Below, piece by piece: positions 46,990 through 57,699 of a DNA stretch of 64,000 bases. The position numbers were made by a program, and so were the translations under genes. Source of the DNA: Ostrinia nubilalis (taxonomy: Eukaryota > Arthropoda > Insecta > Lepidoptera > Crambidae); assembly GCF_963855985.1 (NCBI RefSeq), contig NC_087093.1, positions 10,051,501 through 10,115,500 of the forward strand, in the 5' to 3' direction. The notes beneath the pieces were generated by a model. It did no database searches. It was not told where the DNA came from and worked only from the letters and a program-made list of their open reading frames with translations. The first letter of the stretch is position 1. Every line of letters starts with the position of its first letter.

Positions 46990-47215
46990 ATCATGCGGAA
47001 TTGAAGGTAGTGACGCGTGGCTGTCCACAGGGTTCGGTGTTAAGTCCTTATCTTTGGGATTTGGATTTTGACGACTTCCTTTCATTAACACTGCCGGATG
47101 TTCATTAACAGGATATGCGGATGACGGACAAGAGATAATAATAGAAGACACAAGATCAGAACTTGAAATTTTAGAATTGTCTTTCATTTCCAAATGGCCT
47201 AAGTGTAACCACTTA
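46990..47215 (+). pseudogene. R1-like LINE reverse transcriptase fragment
   Basis: Plus strand reads VTRGCPQGSVLSPYLWDLDF, then DDFLSLTLPD. After one frame shift it reads TGYADDGQEIIIEDTRSELE. GCPQGSVLSP followed 20-30 residues later by YADD is the RT palm motif pair, and the LW..DDLL text is most like the R1 group. Only about 75 residues remain, with a stop and a frameshift. No ends or tail are visible. Confidence 0.65.
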
Positions 47216-47914
47216 TAATTTGCGCCTCATAAAATTCATCAGCCTCATTAAGGCGATTTTAAGGTCTTGCCTTGAGTATAATTTAACGGTAGATATAAAT
47301 ATTCCAAAGAAATGTTACGTTTGTGAAACCCTTTTCAAGAATTCGGAGAATAACCTTTAGGATAATTTCAAGCCTTAACGCGTATTTATTTAATACATCA
47401 GCACTTCCCATGTTAATTAAGAACATTAGAATACGAATAATAATAATAAGTTCCTTGAAAAATTAACAAAAATAGATTACCTACGTAGTTAATTAGGTAA
47501 ATGATAAGAGAAATATTTTGTGCTGACAGTAAGTAGCTCACAAAAATAGCACATTTTTTAATTCATTCTTGACTTGCTATGATTTCATCCACCCATATTA
47601 CATTTCACCCATCTTACATTGTATTCTTGATAAACAAATGGTTTACTTCAAAGAATATGAAGGAATGTTGTTCTGATGGATGTTTCTGAAACATTAGTCC
47701 CAACGGCCATCGATCCACCCAAAAGTTTGGCATGCTTTTACTGTATTCATTTGGCTACACGAAGTGAGTTCCAGCTTGCAACTCGTGGGAGGTGTGAGGA
47801 AAAGATTTATGTTGGTATCCGACCTGCCCTAGGGAGGCGCTGCTAACGACATACTAGCCCACGCTAGCTCAGGTTACATGGATTTGCCTGAATTAGCATG
47901 GATTTCTGTAGAAC

Positions 47915-48085
47915 TTTGCTCGTGGCTTCGCTAGCGTGAAATTTAGTTTGTCACAGATCGTTATAAATTATAGCCTTTTTGCTTAGATTCCTATATGTTA
48001 TTCTGGAGTATAAACAATAATACTGTAGAGTTTTATCGAATTCCGTCCGTTCTTTCGCGTTTATAATTAACATGAATATTATGTA
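47915..48085 (+). mobile_element. Lepidopteran 'GGCTTCG' repeat, decayed
   Basis: GCTCGTGGCTTCGCTAGCGTG...ATAAACAATAATACTGTAGAG. The middle is shared with 63300-63640. Confidence 0.5.
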
Positions 48086-48276
48086 GAATGATCTGTGGTA
48101 GGTACTATGTGACATAATATTGGTTAGATTACAAAATATTAGCATTTCCGCGCAATAAAAAGGCAGATTGCATTCTGATAGGAGCGTTTCCCAGAATTTG
48201 ATCTATTAATTTAGCTTTTCAAAAATACATAACAGCAAAATGCTGCAATATTTTCCACATCACAGTATGGAATAAT

Positions 48277-48372
48277 CCGCCGCTACCAATCAAACAACAT
48301 GGAAAGCATTGGGGGAGGCCTATGTTCAGCAGTGGACGTCCTATGGCTAAAATGATGATGATGATGATGATG
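48277..48372 (+). mobile_element. Short LINE 3' end with 13-bp duplication
   Basis: 96 bp with GGGGGAGGCCTATGTTCAGC and an (ATG)n tail. Flanked by AGTATGGAATAAT at 48264-48276 and 48373-48385. Confidence 0.85.
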
Positions 48373-49045
48373 AGTATGGAATAATATCGTATCATTAAGA
48401 ATAATACGTAACTTAAAATACAATAAATTACAGAGATTCAATAAAAAACAGTTAACCTTATATTATTAAGCTACTACTAGCTGGCGCTATGTGAAATTGT
48501 CCAAAGATTTATTATTATTATTAAGTATGACTATTTTATTACAATGTTGATAGACACGATGCTGTATAGTCCAATAATTAAGTAAAACAGACTCTGTATT
48601 GACTGAATGTACATAAGTTTCGATTTGCAACTATGGTAATGTGAGCAAAACATCCATCGAAGCAACCAACGGAGCCGACTACTCCAGAAAGTTTTACGGT
48701 AGCACACAAACCAATACGAATACCTGAGGGAAACTGTGAACGGTGTATCGATGAGGTTACCTATCTCATAGTTACTTTATGTTAAGGCACGTCTACAAAA
48801 CAGATTCGTATTAATCTAATTATGCTATATCGAACCAGCCTTATATTCTACCAAGCAAATTATAAGACTAAATGCTTATTAGAAAAAAAAATTGAACTGG
48901 TGACATACTTATGTGACGTAAGTATGTACAGACGATAGCACGTCTAGCTAAACATTAAGGCATCTGATTCTGCAGAATTAGGGATGGTTTTGCAACAAAA
49001 ATAGGTGGTGGTGGTGCTGATGTGCTGTTGACTGTACATTATAGG

Positions 49046-49324
49046 CACAGATCACAGAAACTAAAGGGAGATGTGACAAATGGGCTGGGCCGGTGTCGCA
49101 GCAATATGCCCAAAACAGAACACATTGCTCGTAACAGCAATGATGACAGCAGCAACGTCATAATGTAGGTAAACAGTTTACATTGCTTGTGTAGTACTAA
49201 AGATTATTCGAACGTTGAGTACTGATACCGCAGTGGATAATGAGCACATATTTTGATGACTTTGTGTGTGTGAATTTCTAATGCGACACTGAGTTTCAAA
49301 CTCAGCGCATTAGTTGGTATCTCT
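49046..49324 (-). repeat. Dispersed repeat, copy B of an inverted pair
   Basis: Reverse complement of 14055-14309 (ATACCGCAGTGGATAATGAG, TATGCCCAAAACAGAACACA), about 25 bp longer because of an extra TAGGTAAACAGTTTACATTG stretch. Confidence 0.78.
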
Positions 49325-50236
49325 CTATATCGTAAATAACTTATTGCTCGTAATATAGCCAGATATTATCTTTGATCCAGCTGGACAATGATCTGGCCAC
49401 TGACCTTGGTCCCTTTGACCTTAATCCGTCGAATATCTTCATCGCCACGTGGCCCACCCAACCTTCTAGGTCACTAATTTGTTAAGAGGTGTTCCTGGTA
49501 ATTGGACCTTCGCTCATCGTAGCTTGGATCGTCTTTGACGTTAGTATTTAGGTTGGTAGGTGCAAGTTATTTATACATGTGATAGCACATGTTTTCGAGA
49601 AAATGTCAGAATCAGTTTTCAAGGTTCATGACATATAGATGGGCACGGGGTAAAAGTCATTCAGAATACTTATTCATGTTCAAGGAATAATTACTTACAA
49701 TTTCAAAATTTTTGTGATTTGGTAGTGATAGGGTTAGGTTAAGCTGTTGTTTTGATATAGCCATAGGTATAGGGATAGACGCCTACGTCCATAAAATATA
49801 AGCCCACAAGTACTTAAAATGCTTTAAGTGTGATCAAGAGCCAGCTTTAAACAATACTAGCGACCCGCCCGGCTTCGCACGGATGCAATGATACATTAAG
49901 AACCTTCTTCTTGAATCACTCTAATCTATTACTGAAAACTGCATAAAAACAGACAGTGGAAGCTACTTACTTCTTAATAAAACCCATTTCAGTCTAAACT
50001 GAAAGCAACTAAACATTGGTTCAAATGCAAACAGCCAGTCAATCGCCTCACCCGGCGAACCCGGAGCTAAGGTTAACGCTAGATTAATCAGGGGCGGCAG
50101 GTGCATGAATAAAATAAAGATTTCGCACTCCACTATTACTCAATAGTAATTTGATTTTGCTTTGGAGGAAATTGATTGCGGATCTCGGAAGGATTGCAAT
50201 TGCAATTTTAACTCTACTACCTATAGATATGGTATA

Positions 50237-50992
50237 TAGGGTGGAAACGATAAGTATCTCACTCGATTATTTCTAAACTATACAAGATATCGAAAAACTG
50301 GTTACTGATCCTGAAAGTGCTTCAAAAGCTCTTTCAAACGGTACCAATAATAGGTTACAGAATAAACTGGAATTATCCCAAAATTCAATATTTCCAGCTT
50401 CCATACTAAATGTATGGCGATGACACGATATTAGAAGTGTAATCTATTTTTTGTTAAATAATCAACTTAAAAAGTCGGTTAAATGAACTTGTAACTTGCA
50501 TCTTATTTAAAATTATTTGTAAAATACATTACTTTTAGGTTTTACTTGCTATAAAATTATCAAGAGATGAGTGCAATTGTGGAAAACTTTGGGGGAGGCC
50601 TTTGTCCAGCAGTGGACGTCATTTGGCTGAAACGAACGAACGAACGAGTGCAATGACTGTGATAGTACAAAATGTATGGAAGACGGAAACATTGAATTTT
50701 AGGATAGATCCAGTTTATTCTGCAACTTGATATTGATACCGTTGGATAGAGCACTTTTAGGAACAGTAACCAGTTTTACGACATCTTGTGTAGTTTTTAA
50801 AATTATGTAACTTTACCAAATGTATGGAAGCTGGAAACATTGAATTTTCGGATAGTTACAGATTATTCTGAAACCTATTATTAGTATCGTTTGAAAGAGC
50901 TCGTGAAGCACTTTCAGGATCAGTAACCAGTTTTTCGATATCTTGTATAGTTTAGAAATAATCGGGTGAGATCACTTATCGTTTCCACCCTG
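50237..50992. mobile_element. AGGGTGGAAACGATAAG foldback element
   Basis: 756 bp with inverted arms of over 150 bp (AGGGTGGAAACGATAAG ... CTTATCGTTTCCACCCTG), flanked by TA. The arms include ACTAAATGTATGG / CCAAATGTATGG. A 68-bp LINE fragment has inserted into it (50578-50645). A diverged relative is at 28393. Confidence 0.82.
50578..50645 (+). mobile_element. Very short LINE 3' end with 9-bp duplication
   Basis: 68 bp ending in (GAAC)n. The GGGGGAGGCCTTTGTCC motif is the LINE 3' coding end. Flanked by GAGTGCAAT at 50569-50577 and 50646-50654. Confidence 0.82.
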
Positions 50993-51109
50993 TATACTCG
51001 TAGTGTTGTATGCCAAGTCGGTTAGAATTTTTTGGAAGATCAATTTGCAGATGCGAGTTTTCCGAGTAAAGTGGCGGATTTTTATGACATAGGTCTTCCA
51101 TAAATGGAT

Positions 51110-51520
51110 GGATTATCTGGGGGCACGGCAGTGCCCCCACCAAGTCGAGCAAAAAAGCGGCACGGCCGTACCATCCTTTTCTCGAAGCAATTCAGGCCAT
51201 TTTCGACCGCCTGTAACTTCGTTGTGGATAAAACTAGAAGGCTGAATTTTCATTAGCTATGCAGGCATTGTAAAGACACGGTATATTTAAAATTTCATTC
51301 AATTTGAACCAGTAGTTTAAGAATTATAACGGGTCAAAGTTACTTAATTTTGTCACTCACTGACTGACTCACCGATCATCAAAATTCTAAGGCACTTCTA
51401 GCAGACCTAGAAGCTTCAAATTTGGAATATAAGTAGTGTTTGGTGTATGAATCAAGGAAAAACTAAAATATTTGGGGGCACGGTAGTGCAACCGCCAAGT
51501 CGATTAAAATTTTGCAATTT
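51110..51520 (+). repeat. Lepidopteran 'GGGGGCACGGCAGTGCCCCC' repeat
   Basis: Two direct copies of the GGGGGCACGG(C/T)AGTGC...CAAGTCGA motif (51118-51150 and 51475-51507) enclose TGTAACTTCGTTGTGGATAA and CTGACTGACTCACCGATCAT. No coding frame. Confidence 0.6.
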
Positions 51521-51575
51521 CGGTCCAGTTTTCTAGATACATAACTGCTGTCTACAAAATACAAAAAGAAATAAG

Positions 51576-51895
51576 ATCCCATCAAAAACAATACTTGTCA
51601 AAAAAACCAAGTCTCGCAACTCAGTTGTTCTACGGTAAAAAGTTGTGAGATCCATGTAATACCAAGTCCAGGCCAGGAAATCTTTAACGTTTTACATAAA
51701 TATATTGACTTGGCCATCGCATGAAAACACGTGTAAATTAAATTATTTAGTGCGATGGCCAAGTCAATAATTTATGTAAAACGTTAAAGATTTCCTGGCC
51801 TGGACTTGGTATTACATGGATCTCACAACTTTTTACCGTAGAACAACTGAGTTGCGAGACTTGGTTTTTTTGACAAGTATTGTTTTTGATGGGAT
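51576..51895. mobile_element. 320-bp near-perfect hairpin
   Basis: Arms of about 146 bp (ATCCCATCAAAAACAATACT to ACTTGGCCATCGC and back) around a loop with AAAACACGTGTAAATTAAAT. One arm plus the loop is found at 29379-29550. Confidence 0.9.
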
Positions 51896-52447
51896 TGCTA
51901 GTTTTCATGGACATTAAATATTCAACCACCGATCGTCGTCAAACTTTATCATACTTGTCAGTTAGTATATCTTTTTCAATAAAATAAAATAAAAATGTCA
52001 CTTGTTAGTGAGAAAAAGAATAAAAATATTACCATTTTGGCGGTTTTTTTACGGAGCTCAAAGGGTTTCATAAATAAATCTTAATGCAAAGATTCAGTAT
52101 CTGTTCGTCGCAAGCAAAAATCAGCTTTCAAATCGAGTTAGATCCGATCATAGCCGGACGAACCCGGCCGGTTCACACACAAAATGAATTTTCCGTCGAG
52201 CTCGGAAATACCTGGTAAACTTAGATGGAAGCCAGGTTAATCAATCAGAATGAGAGCACGTAACTGAATAAAAGAAACGTTTTCGCGCCTCGTCGCTATT
52301 ACTGCGATATTGATTTGATGTTTCAGTTCGTACTGATACTGATCTGATAGCTCCGTATCGCACGGGTAGTGTTGACGTGGATAGATTCTTGTTACTTTTT
52401 GCAATGTAGGTAGACCTACTTTGTCACGCAATAGTGAGTAGCTGTAA

Positions 52448-52612
52448 ATTTCTTGCAACTCACGAAGGCCAGTGAGCTTTACTTGTGTGTGTACGTGTAA
52501 ATGCACATAACGATAAGTAATGTCTTTCAAAACTTTTGAAAAACGAACAGTAGCGAGCCACCACACAAGTCATGTAAAACTCACTCGCCTTCGTGAATTG
52601 CAACAACTTAGG
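52448..52612. mobile_element. MITE with TTGCAACTCACGAAGG ends, copy 2
   Basis: About 165 bp, the reverse complement of 34684-34850 in arrangement (GTAGCGAGCCACCACAC on the right instead of the left). The 109-aa ORF at 52237-52566 runs partly through it and is not a gene. Confidence 0.8.
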
Positions 52613-53407
52613 TATCAGAATTGAATCTGTTACTTGTGCAATAATTGAGCTTTGGACTTAAGTGTTTTAGTTCTTTTAATTAGTAATAAATGAGATTTTA
52701 TTGATAAAAATGTTTGAATATTTTCAAAATGTAATTTAGATTTTCAAAGCTACAAGACTGCGATGAGATGAATATTTATTCACTCCTCATCAAAGGTGAG
52801 CACTATAATCTAGATTGGACTGAAGATATGATTATATTAGAGCTAATAAAGTTAATAGTATAGGTACCCTGCTTTTGTTCCTTAGTAAAAAGAAATATGA
52901 TACCAGTGCACAGAGGATGTGGAATTTTTTGGTAGAATTTTTATATTTTTATAAAATATTTCTGTGCCAATAATTACAAGACTCATGTAGCTTGCGTCAA
53001 GGAAAATAGCTAAATTATGCTGCAAGCTTATAATAACCTAGTTTCGTGAGCACTGCAGTCAAAGCAAATAATTTAATATAACAACGAAACTTCAACCTTA
53101 AACGTCAGAGGGGAGCCTGGAGAGGAGGGATCTGGCAAATTTAAGACACTACAGAAAACAAGAGTAAGCTCTTATCTTATTTAGTTCATACATCTACATT
53201 ATAGTTTATGCATGGTATCAAAAGAACCTAGATAAATAGAATTTCGATAACAATTATTTCGATAAAAAAATATTTTGTGCACTTTAAAAGTTGACCTTCA
53301 TGCCGTTATTTGTTTTATAGTAGTGAGAATCATGCTAAACTTAAGGGTGTAACATTTAGATACCAAAATAGACAGGTTAGTCTTTAATGCTCACGACACA
53401 AAATCAC

Positions 53408-53916
53408 AGAATAATAATAAGTACTACTACAGAAGTTTTACTTCGCGAAGGTATTTATAAAAATGTATGCTCAATGTCATTAACAATATGGTGTAATTTA
53501 ACCTGTCTCAAGAGTCAAGCACCATTTTGTTGACAAACGTCAGTGATCAGCACTGCGCCGAAGCTATAGGGCTGACTTCGGTAAAATGATGTGACGTGAG
53601 GTGCCAAACTGCGGAAAATGGCGGAGGAAATACATGATTTAGCATGAATTATCATGAATAATAAACTACTTATTTACCTCTCAGTGTCTTGAGGCAACTT
53701 AAAAAAGTACATTCTGTGTTTTTATTATTATTTAGGCAGTTAAATACTGCACAGTATTTAGTACACCATTTTCTTTATTTTCTTCCATCATACACAAGAA
53801 TACGCGTGCGTGAGTCAATGTTCGCTCGTATGTGAGGCCTTGTCGAATAGTATCCTGTAGGTGGGCCATCGTGCGTGTTTTGTTTTCGATGTAAACTCGC
53901 GGAGATGAACAGGCCT
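53408..53916 (-). repeat. Dispersed repeat with THAP relic, copy B (empty site)
   Basis: 509 bp, the reverse complement of 18352-18607 plus 20092-20346. At 53664-53676 it reads straight through the point where copy A holds the hAT element (GTAGTTTATTATTCATG in copy A orientation), giving the pre-insertion state with small differences. Confidence 0.87.
53679..53769 (-). pseudogene. THAP zinc-finger exon relic, copy B
   Basis: Same relic as at 18497 on the opposite strand: ATG at 53769, KYCAVFNC and KLPQDTE readable, with the same two frame breaks and the same donor-like GTAAAT at the end. Not a working gene. Confidence 0.55.
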
Positions 53917-54149
53917 GACAAAACTGATAATCACAAGAAACTGTTATTTTGTGTTTTTGAGCTTTCTTTATCTTTTTCAGTTATGGTTTCTGGCTGGAAG
54001 ACATTATTACCCTCCCAGCACATCCCAACTCATTTGGCACTTTATTTGAATTGTAAAGAAAATACGAATTTATTAGTGCAATGATAACCAGCGTGAGAAC
54101 TTAGTCATGCATGATATTAAGAGATCTAAAAAAATCGTAATAGAATATA

Positions 54150-54395
54150 CAGGGTGTCCCAAAATTTGCACGTCACACTGACACCAGAAGTAAATGAGCT
54201 TAAGACGCATCTAACAAGTATATTAAGTCCATTTTTAAAAATAACTAATATGAGTCATATTTCAAAACTCATCAAACTTGAATAAATAAAATAAAACTTA
54301 TGAATTTTTTCTATGCACATATTAAGCTTGTTCGATGTGTCTTAGACTCAGCTACCTCCAGTGTCAGTGTGACGTGCTAATTTTGGGACACTCTG
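54150..54395. mobile_element. CAGGGTGTCCC foldback MITE
   Basis: 246 bp with ends CAGGGTGTCCCAAAATTTGC and its near-complement TTTTGGGACACTCTG, flanked by TA. The arms include CACGTCACACTGACACC / GTGTCAGTGTGACGTG. No coding region. Confidence 0.85.
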
Positions 54396-54399
54396 TATG

Positions 54400-56100
54400 A
54401 AATGAAATTACAAGAAACAACATTTGAAAACTAACATTGAATATAAAAAGGTATTGCAAATAAACACTCGCTTCTGTACTCATGTTCGTCAATATTTGTA
54501 CATACGCATTCACGTGTGCTCAAACACCGATCGGAAATAATAGGATTTTGTAATAAATATTGTTTCTGGATAGTTGATCTGGAGATAATGTTTTGTACAA
54601 ATAATAAATTTAGAAAGCATGACTGGGTTGATGTACGAGTAAGTTCATGAAGTTAAACAGTACCTACTGCACCTTATGAAGCAGTATTGCTGGTGAATAT
54701 TTACAAAAAAATCCTATAGCTACACTGTAAAAAATGGTTTGGTTACCTACCCTACTGCTTACTCATAAAAAGTGACTTGCGAACTGGAAGTTACTAGTTA
54801 CTAACTACATACCAACTTTGGTTATGAGGAACAAAATGTTGTGTAAAATAAACAAACCATTTTATAGTGAGCTAAATCTTTGGTTAACATTCAGTTCGCA
54901 AGTCATTTTTTTGTGTAAGCAGTAATCAAAAATGTTTTTCAGTGTAGTGTGTGTTTTTTATTTTTTTCAGCGGAGGCCTTATATTACAGTTTTTAAAATA
55001 CGTCTTGATTAGTACTTAATGTGAACTGGAAAACTCAGTTGCTTTTATTTTTATACACACTATCTTACGCTTAACGAAATAAATAAAATAATATATTTGG
55101 CTGTTCTACTACATTAATGGCAGAGCTCTAATGTTTTTATCCAAACTTTCGTCAGCATTCCGGTCAAAATAATTTAATGAAACAATCAGGCTTGCCCTGG
55201 CCGTCAGGGGGCGTTTATCAGGAAAATTTACTGGCTAGCTGACATTACCGTCCTCGGCAGCGAATACGGACTCATTTGCCAGTCCGTTTGAAAAACCCAC
55301 AGAATTACCCAGCGGTGAATCTGAAATTCTACTATCTGTTTAAGATCGAACGGACTGGATCCGGCTCGGTTAACGTGGTTGTTATGCTTAATTAATCTAT
55401 TAGGGTTTGTGGTATTTGTTATGCAGCTTTTTTATAGTAATGGGTTATTCTATAAAAATAATTCAGAGGGGAAATTATTTATTGCTTTTAATTTTGAACA
55501 CCATTTGCTAGCTAAGAAATAAAAATTACAAAAAAAATGCATTATGCATGAATAAGTAATTTGATTTTACACACTAAACACACTTGAATCGAACCAGAAA
55601 AAAGACTAGTGTTCGGTAAAGACTTGAATAAACCCCAGTCTGTTAGATAAGTAGCCGTAAGTACCTCAGCGAGAGTTCTCAACTGAGAGGCAAAATCCTT
55701 TTGTCAACATCGCAACTCGTATCCGAGCTTTAAGCTTGTGCCTTCAATGATGAAATATTCCACAAATAACACATTTCCGCCGAGATACTAGGCCTATAAG
55801 CTCATAAAGTTGCGAGGTGGGCGACAGGGGGTCCATTAACTTTAATACCCTCATAACTACATGACGAAATCTCTACAACAGGGAAAAGCTTTCTTAATTC
55901 CGCCCGCCCGTTAGCGTTCCGCCTAGCAAGTGATATAATATTTTTTCGGCGGTAATGAAAAACTGGCCGATATTTTGCCCGTAATTTACGTTACTTGATT
56001 AATTAGAATAAAAAATAAAGATATTACGATGTGATTTTTAATTGAAACTGGGTAGGCACAGATGGCTGAAAATCGAATACGTAAATGAAATTAATATAAC
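54400..56100. other. Upstream intron DNA, no gene seen
   Basis: AT-rich except for 55190-55400 and 55640-55930, which are GC-richer and lack open frames with splice sites. No TMTC exon was recognised here. Confidence 0.5.
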
Positions 56101-56104
56101 TTTA

Positions 56105-56310
56105 ATCTATATATATAAAAGAAAATCGTGTTAGTTACACCACTTATAACTCAAGAACGGCTGAACCGATTTAGCTGAAAATTGTCAGGGAGGTAGTTTA
56201 GAGCCAGGAGAAGGACATAGGATACTTTTTATCCCGTTCGAAATAAAAAAAAAGTCTGCTTATTTATTGCCATTAAGGCGGAACAAAGTTCGCCGGGTCA
56301 GCTAGTAAAA
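56105..56310 (-). mobile_element. Lepidopteran repeat, 'GAACGGCTGAACCGATTT' type
   Basis: ATATATAAAAGAAAATCGTG...AACGGCTGAACCGATTTAGC...GTTCGCCGGGTCAGCTAGT. Ends in CTAGT like 9185. Confidence 0.6.
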
Positions 56311-56859
56311 TAATAAAAAACGTTTATTGCTTTTTTACAAAAGGAATTACAAAAGTAAACTCATAATAAAAAGGTAGAAGCAAACTTTGATAACTAAGTA
56401 CCTAGGTACGAGTAAGTTACATAAAATTGCTTACAAACTGGGTGTCATTATGCCAAATTAACTGTACAAACAGAAATAAATCTCACAGCTAATAAATAGA
56501 TTTACCATTTTCCACTTAACTTATTTCTTTTTCACCCAAGTTAAGTAATTCTTAAATAACAAAGTGTATCTACCACACAAATTTAGTTATAAATGTTTTT
56601 GTGTGAAGGTATATTTATGTTATGATAGTCGTAAACAGACCAACTTAATTGGTGCTTATTTTATATGGCCATATTACTTTATATTCCACAAAATATGGCT
56701 TGAAAACGACGCGCGAATACGAATGTCTGGATGTCTAGACTAGGATTGGCAGATGTCATTCTAGGTTTACAGCAGCCATATGCCAGAAAATCGTGGATAG
56801 TAAAATATTCGCAATTTTCATTCTACAGTACAACTCCCAGCAGTATTTTTGGGGTCATA

Positions 56860-57078
56860 TAAATAAACTATCTGTACCCGCGATTTAGTACGCGTGAAAA
56901 TAGCTTGAATCATTTTTCTTTACTGCTCTGTTTCTATTGGCTGTAGGGTGATGATATAGCCTAAGTATCCTCAATAATGGGCTATCCAACAAAAATATTT
57001 TTTCAATTAGCGCAATTCCTGAAATTAGCGCATTCAAGCAAACAAAAAAAAGCTCTTCAGCTTTATAATAAAGTAAAT
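56860..57078 (+). mobile_element. Lepidopteran repeat, decayed CGCG type
   Basis: GTACCCGCGATTTAGTACGCG...AGCGCATTCAAGCAAACAAA...GCTCTTCAGCTTTATAATA, the reverse of the 9185 type. Confidence 0.5.
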
Positions 57079-57626
57079 TACCTATAGATTTACACAGACA
57101 AAACTCTGATAACAGATTAGCAAGTTATACGCTATTGTATTTGCTCCCCCCATACGTTTCTTACTACAAATCATTTATAGCCTTAGCTAAACCGAGCAAA
57201 TCGTAACGGAAATGTGGAAATGGTACGTGATGTACATACAAAACTACTAATGTATCATATCGGTGTTAATTCCGATTGGTTTCATTACATATCGATCCGT
57301 TTCCTTGTGTTGGCATCGATCCAAGTGAGTAACAAAAAGGTTTATTGTACGGAATAGTGCCATTGTAGCGTCGTTACAGGCGCGGTTTTGCAATAGGTAA
57401 GTAATAAATGATAAACATTTAGCACTAGCGGTTTCAAGGTTCTGTAGCTTTTAAATTAAGGTTGATTGGTTTTGAGGAAATAAAATCCAATACTTGTTTA
57501 TTTTAACCGACAATGTAGATCTCTAATAAAAATAGAGAACATATTATTGAAATCATAAGTAGGTAATTAGTGAGATGAAACCCGTAGTAGGAGGATTTTC
57601 GGATCACAAAATTGTACAATAAGTAG

Positions 57627-57692
57627 TCTTTTCAGTCAAATGACGTACATTGCTGGACAAATGCCTCTCCCAAGGATTTCCACAAAGTTTTT
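57627..57692 (-). mobile_element. Short LINE 3' end fragment
   Basis: TGACGTACATTGCTGGACAA / CCTCTCCCAAGGATTTCCAC is the same 3' coding motif in reverse orientation. Only about 65 bp is recognisable. Similar scraps lie at 17873-17930 and 23017-23046. Confidence 0.55.
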
Positions 57693-57699
57693 TACATGG

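Noticed and set aside
55190..55400. GC-richer stretch considered as an upstream TMTC exon
   Set aside because: No frame gives the family motifs (HPIHTEAV, GRAD, WKEQG) and no paired splice sites were seen.
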